Origin: Pelecanus crispus
Lineage: Eukaryota; Chordata; Aves; Pelecaniformes; Pelecanidae
DNA length: 64,000 bases
Direction: 5' to 3'
Assembly (NCBI RefSeq): GCF_030463565.1
Contig: NC_134652.1
Span: forward strand, 16,903,397-16,967,396
The number at the start of each line of letters is the position of its first letter. Position 1 is the stretch's first letter. The translations under genes and the position numbers were made by a program. Positions 33,330 to 54,110 of the stretch are shown one piece after another. The notes beneath the pieces were generated by a model. It saw nothing but the letters and a program-made list of their open reading frames with translations, did not search any database and was not told the DNA's origin.

Positions 33330-34300
33330 CGCAGGCGCAGGCCCCGGCTCGGGAGTGCTGTGCAGCTCCAGCGCTCCATCAGGCGCCGGCGGGTGCGGGG
33401 GTGCTGGGCCCGCTCCCCTCGCTGCCCACGCTGCCTGCGAGCGCCAGGGCCCCGTTCATGCTGTGCTGGGCGCAGGCAGGCTGCTCCTCGCCAAACCCCA
33501 GGAAGGACGTGGAGCAAACGTGCCCGGCGCAGACACCTTCCCCCGTCTGTGTGTCTGGGCAGCCCGCAGCCCTGCGGCGGGAGCGCGGGATGTGGTCCTG
33601 GGGGGGGGGGGGGGGGAGCGGGCTGAGCCCCCCGGCGATTCCCCCGGTGCCCCCCGGCAGGCGGGAGCGGGGGTCCGCCGGCACAGCCGGCACAGCCGCA
33701 GCCAGCACCGCTGCTCCCGGCAGCCTCCCGTGGGGTCACCCGCGGCGGGAGCAGGGGTCGCTCTCCCTCCCGCTGCCCCGCGTCCATCACCCCCCGCCCC
33801 GGCACGGAGCACCCTGCCCCGGCCCCCCGCCCCCGGCTGCTGGCTGGTGCCTGGGGGAGGAAGGGCCGCGGCGGCAGCGGGGCTGCCCGTGCCGGTCCCG
33901 GCTCCGGGGATGCGCCGAGGATCGGGGCGGGGGGGTGGCGGCCCAAATTCCCACGGGGTGCCGGGGCCGGGGGGCTGCGGGGCTGCCCCCGCGGGGGAGG
34001 AGCTGCCGCCGGGGCGCGGGGCGGTGCCGGTGCCGGTGCCGGTGCCGCACTACAGGTCCCGGCGCTCCCCGCGGCGGGGCGGGATGGGGCGGGCTCGGCG
34101 CGGCGGAAGCGGCGGTGGCGGCGCGGAGCGGCGCGGGACCCGGCGCGGCCACTGGTAACGGCGGGGGCCCGGCCCGGCCCGGGGGGCGCTCGGGGCAGGG
34201 GCAGGGGCACGGCAGCCCCGGGGGTGCGGTGCGCGCCTTGCCCGGTCCCCGGGCTGCACGCCGTGTCCCCTGCCCGCTCCCCGGGCTGCGGACTGTGCCC
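33330..34300 (+). promoter_or_regulatory. R3HCC1L: CpG island, presumed R3HCC1L promoter and noncoding exon 1
   Basis: A dense CpG stretch contains GC-box-like runs, (ggtgcc)n near 34024-34045 and a possible 5' splice site (CACTG then GTAACG) at 34153/34154. It is the nearest CpG island upstream of the R3HCC1L start codon at 39642, whose exon begins with a clear acceptor at 39628, so a noncoding first exon must lie upstream. Assignment is by position. Confidence 0.5.
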
Positions 34301-34377
34301 CCCAACCCGCTTTTCTTTCCCACCCCCTGTCCCAATCCTCACCCCCGCCCCGGTGCCCCAGTCCTTCCCTCCACCCC

Positions 34378-34575
34378 CGTGCCCCAGCCCTGATCCCCGT
34401 CCCGGTGCCCCAGCCCTGATCCCCGTCCCGGTGCCCCAGCCCTGATCCCCGTCCCGGTGCCCCAGCTCTGATCCCCGTCCCGGTGCCCCAGCCCTGATCC
34501 CCGTCCCGGTGCCCCAGCCCTGATCCCCGTCCCGGCGCCCCAGCCCTGATCCCCGTCCCGGTGTCCCAGCCCCGA
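34378..34575. repeat. 26-bp tandem array (about 7.5 copies)
   Basis: The word tgatccccgtcccggtgccc recurs every 26 bp, at 34391, 34417, 34443, 34469, 34495, 34521 and 34547. Copies are nearly identical. It sits at the start of the presumed R3HCC1L intron 1, next to the CpG island. This is the same placement as the 44-bp array in GOLGA7B. Confidence 0.95.
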
Positions 34576-34979
34576 CCCCCCACCCCTTGTGCCAGCCCCG
34601 ACCCCCCCCCCCGCCCCCCCCCCGCTGGCACGCAGCCCCTGGAGCACGCGGGTGACACAGCCCGCTGCAGACCCCACGGCTCTCCCCAACTTACTGGGGC
34701 TCGGGGCGATGCCGGCAGTGACAGCCCTCGAGGGCAGGGGAGTTATACGGCATCCCCAGGCATTCGGTGCACCGGGCTCCCGTGGCTCGTTAAAGCGTGC
34801 GCCCGGCGCTCCCAGGCGCTGGATGCTGTTTTTCACGGCTGCCTGCCTGCCCTCGGTGTCCCCTCCATCCTTCGCGCTGCCCGCGGGGCTCTGCGTGCTG
34901 CCCGCTGTGGGGCTGTCGCAGCCCTGGGGTGGCCTGTGGCACAATGCCAGCGTCCAGCTTTTGCCCCTTGCGTGTTTTG

Positions 34980-36040
34980 GGGTGGTCACCTTGGCCACCC
35001 GCTTTCCAGTTTGAGGACACCCAGGGTTCTGGGCCTTGCTTTCCAGGCTGCTCTGGCCCACCGAGTAGCTGCTTCCAGTTATTTTACCTTCATTTTTCCA
35101 GGCTGGGTCTCGTTTTCTTTCCTGCCTACGTTTCTCAGATCCTTTCAATCATTTCTCTGCTCTGGCCGGTGTTTGCAACACCTCTCTGCTCAGTATCATC
35201 TACAAGTATAACTACAATTCACTATTCAAGTGAAAGTTTGGGAGATGGTATAAAATGAGACCCTGAAGTTCAGCTAGATTGCATCTCGCTTGCCTTATCC
35301 ATAAACTTTGCCCAGCAATTACTCTGAAACAACTACTGCTGGGCAAGCCAATGTCCCTCATCCAGGAACCTGTCGCAGTGGGTGTGGAGGCTCCTTCTTC
35401 TGCATGTTCTGCGCTAGGGATGGGCACAGGGTTTATCCTGCGCCTGGCTCCGATTTTATTGTCCTTTCTCACACAGAAAATCAGTGCCTGGTTTGCTCTG
35501 CCCATCACCAGGGCCCTGGTTTCTTCCCGGCACCGTGTGTGTGTCTCTGGGTTAATTGGTTCGTCTCGGCGCTGGCCACGCTGGCCAGGTGACCGTGTCT
35601 ATGTGGAGATGCTGTTTTTGCTTTCCCTGCAGCTGGTTTTGTGAGGCCTCTGCCTCATTTGCATTTTTCTGGCTAAAAACAGTAATTTTGTCCTTTTGAG
35701 TCATCTTTATTTTTGAGCCGTCATTAATTTTCTCTCCCTCCTTGTTTATTAATAGACCTTTTCACTTTTGTGCTGATTCCGCCTGGGTATATTTGTAAAG
35801 TCCTTTGTATTCCCCTTAGCCCTCCAGCTGTTAACTCCTTCTGCTGGTTTCTTGTCCCTTTTTCCCCCTGCAGCTGCAAGGGGACACTGTCGACTTACAA
35901 ATCCCCCTCCTGTCTGAAACGTTCCCCTTCTCTTGTTCCAGGTATCTCCTAAGAGCATCACAAGTGAAAGACATGATTGAAATCTCTCTCTTTTGTCCGT
36001 GCCTTTGATGCCTTCATTGCCTCCTCGCGTAGCCAGCATT
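34980..36040 (-). mobile_element. Degraded CR1/L3-type LINE, ORF2 reverse-transcriptase region
   Basis: On the minus strand, across shifting frames, I can read the linker before the RT domain (AKGNTKDFTNIPRRNQHKSE near 35770-35850, then GLLINKEGEKIND). Next comes a VLGPILFNIF-like LQGLILYHLPNF near 35250-35300. The catalytic block appears as LVDDTEQRGVAN (family FADDTKLGGVAN) near 35170-35210, and a YRLG..LESS-like YSVGQSSLES lies near 35035-35080. Order and spacing follow CR1 ORF2. Several stops and frameshifts and heavy divergence show a very old, dead copy, truncated at both ends. It is antisense to R3HCC1L within its presumed first intron. Confidence 0.7.
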
Positions 36041-38388
36041 TTCTCCGGCTGCTGGAGAGCATCTTTCTCCCGGTAGCAGGGGACAGGGATGTCTTAAAGC
36101 CTGCGGGGCTGCAGGCAGGCGTCGGATGGAACGCGGCTCTCCACTCCTTGAAGCGCTTTGCTTTGCCCTGTGCCAGCAGCTCTGTGTTCTTGCCTTTGCT
36201 CTGCCTCTCCCTGCCAGGTATCTGGGTCCTTCCCTGGCCCCGTCGCCTGCTGTGTGAGCTGGGCGGGCTGGGCTGGAGCTCTGCTGAGGGCAGGAGAGGT
36301 GCAGGGTAGCCAAAACCTCTGACAACCCTTACGCAGGCTGCTGGGTGCCAGCGTTGTGCAGTCGGCGAGCGTGCTGCGGCACGTGCCTGGCATGGGATGA
36401 GCCCTGCGAGTGGCAGGTTCCCCAGTGGGGCTGTTTAGAATCTCCTTGTACCTGCCTTTTTATTAGTCTTGTTATTATATTTATTTTTTTTTCCCTCCAA
36501 AGAGCCCAGTCTGCGGCAGGCTGTAAAGAGTGACATTGTAGGTGCGTGAGCCGCATGCCAAGGCTGCGCACGGTCCCCCAAGGCTCCCGGTCCCCTGGTG
36601 CTGCTGTCCCCATTCACTGTCAAGGCTTTAAGGTTATCTGCTCTATTGATGGGAGTATGGATTGAGTGGAATTAGAAACCTCGGAGGCTAAAAATACAGC
36701 TCCTTGCCAGGAAATGCGGCAGCCTGCTGGGAGGGCGCTGGGTGGCACCAAAACTTTTCCGGGAACTGGCACGCTCCGTGTGAGCCCCACAGCCCGGCAT
36801 CCGCGTCCGTCCCCGGGCTCACTGCGCGGGGCCGTGGCTGATGTCTGCCTGCAGCAGGAGAAGGCGGGAGGAGCCCTGGCTTTGCCGTCGGAGCTGCGCC
36901 GTAGGTATCCTCACCTGCTGGACGGAGATGATGCAGATGCTGGAGGAATTCGGTGATGCGCTGTGCAGTGTGAAGTAGGGTCTGCGACGTAGTCAGCCCT
37001 GTCTTGCTGTTGTTTGTGGGGTCCTTCCCCAAAGAGGAGGGGGAGAGAAATCAGGGAGAAAACACTGCCCGTCTGTGCTGCAGGCGGTCGCTAGAGGAGA
37101 AATGCAGGCTGGCATGTCACCCAAGCAGCTGCTCTGAGTCCTCACAAACTCGAGCCATGAGCACAAGCTCCCCATGAGCAGCGTGTTCCTGGGGATGGTG
37201 CGAGGGGAGCCCGTGCCTGCAGGGAGCTCCGGCTACCTCCTGGCTGATGCTTCAGCATCCCCCCGGCCATGCCAGGCCGTGTTGCACTGGGCCAGCGGGC
37301 ACGACGTGCCAGGCGGCTGGGCAGCGCTCCCACCGCCACTTTTACCATGGTACCATGGTACACCCAGTCCGGGGCTGCCTTTCCCTGCTTGATGCTGCAA
37401 CGCTGAGTTGTTTCGCTAGCCAGCTCTGAAAAGCGGGGCAGCACTCAGGGCAGCACAGGCCCTTTTGGGGGTGCACTGCACATCGCTGCCTGGCTTTGTG
37501 GAGCAAACTTGGTCCTGGAGTCGGGAAGTGGCGGGGCTGCCCTGCCCAGTGTAGTGTGAATGAGACCCGAAGCCAGGGCCGTTGCTCTGCCTCCCGGTGC
37601 GTGAAATCGGTCGGTGCCGGCGCGTGGCTGTGGCATCGATGAAGTGTGTAATAGGCTGGGGGCAGGAGCTGTGCTGTCCTGTGGGGAAGAAAAAAGTGCT
37701 GCAGCATCCCTGCCAGCCTGGGCCGGCCAGCACCTTGCCATGCTTCCGCCTGGGCTGCGGGAAGCGGCTCTTCCCTGGTAGCGTGCAGCAGGCAGAGGAA
37801 GGGCTGTGCGGGGAGAGGATGCTCCCAGCACCAGCCGTCTGACTAACGCTGTACCATCTGCTTTGGAGGGTGAGGCAAGGTGAACGGCAAGCTTTCGAGG
37901 AGCCCATAAATCCTGTGTGCGAAGGTTCTTGGAGGTGACTGGGGATGTGTGTGGAGCAGTGCTGCTCCTGGCTGCTCCCTGTGCTGGAAATCCTCGGGAA
38001 GCAGAGCCTGGGAGGGATCACTGATCCCCCCCCCAAGGGTTTGGTGATGTCCCATGGGCTGAGAATCTGGGCTTGGCTGGGAAAAGTCCTTTAGCAGGAT
38101 GCGCTTTGGTGCAGCTGGAAGCTCTGTGGTTGGAAATGGTGGTGCTGGGGGGGCTCCCAGTGCCCCCTCCCCTCCGGCACCCGGGCTGCCGCTTGGTGAG
38201 AAAACATATAACGCCTTGGTGTTGAAAAATGACTAATCCAGACCTTGGAGGGTTTGTAGGATACGTTCCTTTCTCACAGTCGATACAGAGGATCGTTCTG
38301 CCAGCAAAATTAGTGTATCAAGGAGGGGGGAAAAAAATGACAAGAGCTGCGGAGGCAGAAAAATGGTTGGGGCAGCCCCTGGACCGTG

Positions 38389-38472
38389 CCCAGCATCACC
38401 GTGGTGCCCGTGCCTGCGCCTCGTGCCGCACGCGGCACGAGGCGCAGGCACGGGCGCCACGGTGATGCTGGG
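38389..38472. repeat. 84-nt near-perfect palindrome (41-bp arms, 2-nt centre)
   Basis: The left arm, 38389-38429, is the reverse complement of the right arm, 38432-38472, with a single mismatch (T/C, which pairs as G-U in RNA). The centre is the dinucleotide AC. Pairing ends abruptly on both sides. The arm is very GC-rich, beginning CCCAGCATCACCGTGG. Confidence 0.95.
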
Positions 38473-38729
38473 GAGCGCTGCCCTGCCCGGGCTTGCCGGT
38501 GGTTTCCAGAAAGCTGTGAAAGACCCATCCATCACGCTGAGGCAGCTGTCTGTCTGTCTGTCCATCAGGAGGAGGCAATGATGCCGTGCGGCATGGGCAG
38601 CCCCGGCCGCTTTCCAGCCGGCGGTTGGCCTCCCCTCGCCTTCCCGGCACCGCTGCCGGCTGTCGGTGAGGGGCCGCGGGGAGCGTTCGCGCCTCGGTCA
38701 GGGGCTGCGTGGAGGGGAGGCTAATGTAC

Positions 38730-38970
38730 CGGAGGTGCCTCGGAAATGAGAGCCTTGGACGGGTTCCTGGCCCTATTGATCCGCCGGCAGTTTATGCATC
38801 CTGACATTCATAATCTCGGTCAGCGCTGATGGTCCAGATTAATGGGCCCGGGGGCTGTCCATCCGTCACTTCACATTAATTACTGAAGAGGTGTTTTTCC
38901 AGTGATTTACCTGACAGCGGCCCGTGATGAATCCCCCTAAACGGAGTGGGCAGTGATTAATCACGGGGCC
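38730..38970. promoter_or_regulatory. TAAT-rich islet, candidate enhancer
   Basis: Homeodomain-like cores are packed into about 240 bp: agattaatggg, cattaattactg and the palindromic TGATTAATCA. There is also a tttatgcat octamer-like word. The flanks are GC-rich. The islet is 0.7-0.9 kb upstream of the R3HCC1L coding exon. Enhancer function is inferred from motif density alone. Confidence 0.35.
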
Positions 38971-39641
38971 CTGGCCCGGCCCCGCTCTGCCTTCCCCTCA
39001 ACCGCAGCGCAGCCCCCCACACCATCCGTCTCCATAAACCCTGCCTGATGCATATTTATAGGGGCAGGGGGGCCCGGCAGCTTGCGGCGTGCCTGCTTCT
39101 GCCAAAGATGATGAAAAATAAATCTCTGCTGGGACAGGGCAGCAGGTGAGCGGGGCTGTGGCATGCCAGGTTGGCAGCCGTGGCCCCTGTCCCTGGGCTG
39201 GGGTTTGGCTTCTGGTGCTCTGTGGCTGCCGTGGCCTTCTCTGAGTTTTTTTGATGCATGAATGGTGCAAGGGCTCTGCGTCCTGCTTCAGCCATGGCTG
39301 CTGGCCCCTGGGGCTGGGGGTCCCAGGCAGCAGCTGCCGGAGCAGGGCAGGCACCTCAGTGATGCTGGCAGGGTTTCTCTGCTTCCCCCATAGCCCGGTG
39401 CACCCCACTGAAGGCTGTAGGTCTGTGGGGTGCTCCAGGTGCCAAACCCCATCTGCAGAGCCGCTGCAGTGCTGGGGCCATCGCCGTGTGCCGGCTGCTG
39501 TGGGAGTGAGGGTGGGTGCCAGGCTGGGACCCTGACCCACTCACCTGGGCAGGGGCTTCCCACCACGTGCCTGGCCACGGGGCTTTTGGGACGCAGGCAC
39601 GGCAGTGACGCTGTCTCTCCTTGGCAGGCAGCGGTGGCACC

Positions 39642-45882
<6,241 letters not shown>

Positions 45883-46248
45883 GGTGGGAGGCTGCACCTT
45901 ACCCCTGCTGGGAACCCCCCTGGGCTGCCTGGGCCGCTCTCTGTGGGCAGGCAGGGCACCCTGCATCTTAGAGCGGGGACGGATCCCGCACCGCCTCCCA
46001 AAGCACGGGGCTGCTCCACCAAAGGGGCTGAGCAGGGTGCCCGCAGGCTGGTTGGTGCTATGCGGATGCTGCTGCCATCAGGCAACGCTGCCTGCCCTGC
46101 ACAGGGCAGGAACCCCTGTGCTGCCTGCTGCGGCGGGAGCAGTCGGTGGGATGCCAGAAGCTCGGCAGCGAGCACATGGGGCCGTGTGGGGCGGCCCTGG
46201 CGACCTGGCAGGGCCTTGTGAGCAAGAGTTTCTGTCCTTTATTTTGCT

Positions 46249-46254
46249 AATAAA
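46249..46254 (+). terminator. R3HCC1L: R3HCC1L poly(A) signal AATAAA
   Basis: Canonical AATAAA, 367 bp after the stop, in an AT-rich pocket (ttgctaataaataccattta). It is the first strong signal downstream of the stop codon. Confidence 0.85.
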
Positions 46255-46269
46255 TACCATTTATTTTAT

Positions 46270-47900
46270 TTGCCTGGCCGCGCTGTGGCTCTGCGTGCCC
46301 CTGCGTGCTGGGGGAGGGTGGGGGTTGCCATGCATGGTGCCTGCTGCTGTGGGGATGTCCACCCCTCCCAGGTGGTAGGTGTCCCCGACGGGTGGGTGGG
46401 GGGTGCAGGCAGGAGGGGTTGGGCAGGGCAGCAGGCAGGAATGTGCTGGCAGGGACCCTGTTTACTTCCGCGGAGCAGCTGCGGCCCCGAACAGCGGGGC
46501 CCTTGTCCGTGCATGGGCAGGGCTGCCTTCCCAGCCCCGCACCGGGCTGTGATGTGGCTGCGCTGCTGGCCTGGGCGGGCTGGGGGCTTCCTGCCCTGCC
46601 CCGGGGCAGGGGCGCGGGCGGGTGGCTGGGATCTGCCTTTGGGTCCTCTGCTTTGCATCGTCTCTCAGCACCCGAAAACCAGCCCTGTGTGCCCCAGCAC
46701 CCCTGCCCTGTAGCCCCCCAAACTCTTGGGCCACAGTTTGTGGGGCTCCCGATGCCCTTCGCAGCAGGTGGCGATGGGGACGGTGCTTTTCCACCACCCC
46801 TGCCAGCGGTTTGCGTGTTTTTGGTTGTGGCTGCTACACCCTAGCCCGCGCTGAAGGGCTTGTGTGGCTGCCCTGTGTCCCCTGGCTGTCCCCCGGCTCG
46901 GCGGCGGCAGGGCCGGTCATGACCCCCGCGGCGGTGGCTGCCTGCCCCCGCACCGGCAGCGCTGCCAGCTGGGCGCTGTCTCGGCTGCTCGTGGCTTGGC
47001 CAGTGGAAATTTCAGGGTGCGAAGCTACTCTCATGCGGAAAGCATCTTCCCCGCCATCCGGCATCCCTTGAATCCTGACCGCGGCGGAACAAGCCTCTGC
47101 TGGCACGCGCCTCGCCGTGGCCCCTGGCCTCGGGTCACCCCAGCAGCTCCTCCATGTGTGGGGACCGTCATGTGTGGGTACGACCCAGCCTGTCCCAGCT
47201 GTGCAGGGTCAAGGCGGGTGCTGGCAGCCCCTCACCCCGGGCTGGTGTCTGGCGGCAAGGTGGGGACGGCAGCAGTGTGCAAGGAGAGGGGTGGCACTGC
47301 CCGGTAGCTGGCTTGCCAGGGGCCGGGCAGTACAGAGTGTGGGTCGGTGGTGAATATTCACATTTATTTCCTTCAAAAAATATTTGCTAGAAACCACGGG
47401 AGGAAAGAAACACAGAGAGCAAGGGCACAGTGTCCCCTCTGTCCCCACCCTGTGCTCAGGAGCAAGGGTTTTGAGGGGCAGAGCGGCCCCATCCCTGCTC
47501 CTGGGTCTGGGAAGCTGCCAGGGCAGCCTGGGAAAGTCCGGCACGGCGGCTGCAGCCGCGGCAGCTGGTGGGCTGGCTGCCGGCCTGCGCTGCCACAGAG
47601 CTGGCCAGGTCCCTTTGCATGCACAGGGTCAGCCAGTTCAGGGCCAGGGTGCCCTGGCTGGCAGGGACCGCTGGTGGCGAGCCGGAGCCACTTGGCACCG
47701 GCCACAGGCAGGCAGCCGGGGGGCTGGTGGCCCTGGGTGGCAGAGCAGGGACACTGCCAGGCCACGGGGACATCACCTAGGCCAGGGCTGTTCACGGCAG
47801 GGGACTGGCTTCATGGTCCTGGTGCAGGGGAATAGCACAGGGAAGGAGCAGGGGATGGTGGGGTTGATAAGGGGGTACCCCCTCTCCCATCGCACAGCAC
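46270..47900. other. Intergenic gap between convergent R3HCC1L and LOXL4
   Basis: No gene is recognised. A second minus-strand AATAAA (TTTATT at 47363-47368) could be a distal LOXL4 poly(A) site. The rest is GC-rich unique sequence. Confidence 0.6.
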
Positions 47901-47922
47901 CCCTCTCCCATCGCACAGCACC

Positions 47923-47928
47923 TTTATT
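47923..47928 (-). terminator. LOXL4: LOXL4 poly(A) signal
   Basis: TTTATT on the plus strand reads AATAAA on the minus strand, about 360 bp after the LOXL4 stop at 48285. The 3' UTR would span about 47905-48284. Confidence 0.8.
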
Positions 47929-48284
47929 GAGGACAGGACTGGTGCACAGGTGGCAGTGGCCGAGCCCTGTCCTGAGTCTGCTGGGACTGGGGGGCCGGGC
48001 GGGCAGGCTGAGGTAGTTGTCCTGGGGGGCACTGGAGCCGCAGAGGTGAGGGCTGCTGCAGTACCCGGGGCCCTCTCGCAGGTCCCGCCAGCAGCACGGG
48101 GCTCAGCACCCCTGGGTGCTCCCTGCTGGCCCCGGTGCTCGTCTCCATCCTCTGCGGCAGCATCGATAAATACAAAAGTCTTCGAGTCCCTGAGCTCAGA
48201 CCGGTGCTGCTGGGGCGCAGGGGCCGGGGTGTGGGAGCTGGGCTGCCCCGCAGTGCTGCCGGGAACGTGCTGATGCCGGGGGGG

Positions 48285-53343
<5,059 letters not shown>

Positions 53344-53956
53344 TGCGGCTCCAGGAGTGAGATGCCTGGGGACAACCCAACACTGAGACCTAGGGACCAC
53401 AGTGGGGTAGGGGGGGGTGTGGCTGCAGCCCCCCTGTGCTCCAGGAGCTCGGCAATGGTGGAGGGATGTCATGGCCCCTTACACAGCAGTGACATCCCTG
53501 TCCCTGCGCTGCGGCGGATGCAGGAGCCGGTCCCTGCCATGCACAGCTGGCAGCATCCCCCACCCTGGGGCTCAGCCCCAGCCCCACACCCACCTACCCC
53601 TCGCCAGGGGCACCCAGCCCTGGCACAGCCCCCCCAGGCACCCACTGCCCCACACTCAGCCCTGCCTGCCAACAGCCATGGGAATCCCTGTGAAACTACC
53701 CTGCCCCTATTGCTTCCTGCCTGCCCCGTGCTTCGGGCCGTGGGTGGGGGCCCCACAGAGCCCCCCCCCCCCCCCCCTTATTCCCCACCTGAACACTGTG
53801 CTGGACACCAGAGTCCCCTCCCCATCCTGCACACAGCCCCTGTCCCCCATCATCCCATCTCCCCCCCTGCATCCCCACTCAGAGCACTAGTGGGGTTGCT
53901 GCCCCCCCCCCCCATGTGCCCAGAGCCCCCCTCCTGGGGCCACCCCCAGCACTCAC

Positions 53957-54110
53957 CCTGGCAGGGGGTGATGGTGCAGGACAGGCAGCAGCGTGGACAA
54001 GCAGCGGCGTGGGGCAGGCAGCAGCGTGGGGATGCAGTGCTAGCTCACGCCGGCCTCCAGCAGCGCTCCTACAGCCGAGCACCGCCTGCCGCTGCTTTTA
54101 TGCTGTGGCG
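53957..54110 (-). promoter_or_regulatory. LOXL4: LOXL4 TATA-type promoter and noncoding first exon
   Basis: On the minus strand a CATAAAAG box (54102-54095) lies about 30 bp upstream of a likely start near 54070. A noncoding exon to 53957 ends in a good donor (GTGAGTGC). The coding exon has a matching acceptor (GTTGTCCCCAG) about 25 bases upstream of the ATG at 53343. A TATA promoter fits a regulated matrix gene, in contrast with the CpG islands of its neighbours. Confidence 0.65.

Larger units (their letters stand above)
34154..39627 (+). other. R3HCC1L: Probable R3HCC1L intron 1
   Basis: If exon 1 ends at the GTAACG donor, this 5.5-kb intron leads to the coding exon. It holds the 26-bp tandem array, an old CR1 LINE piece on the opposite strand, an 84-nt palindrome and a TAAT-rich islet at 38730-38970. 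No other gene was recognised. Confidence 0.5.

Noticed and set aside
33175-34393. Open frames of 300-385 codons at the R3HCC1L CpG island
   Set aside because: Composition is typical of CpG islands. No motif is visible and the frames run into the tandem array.
37343-37360. 18-bp palindrome of repeated accatggt
   Set aside because: It is a short perfect palindrome of a simple repeated word, within chance for 64 kb and with no supporting context.
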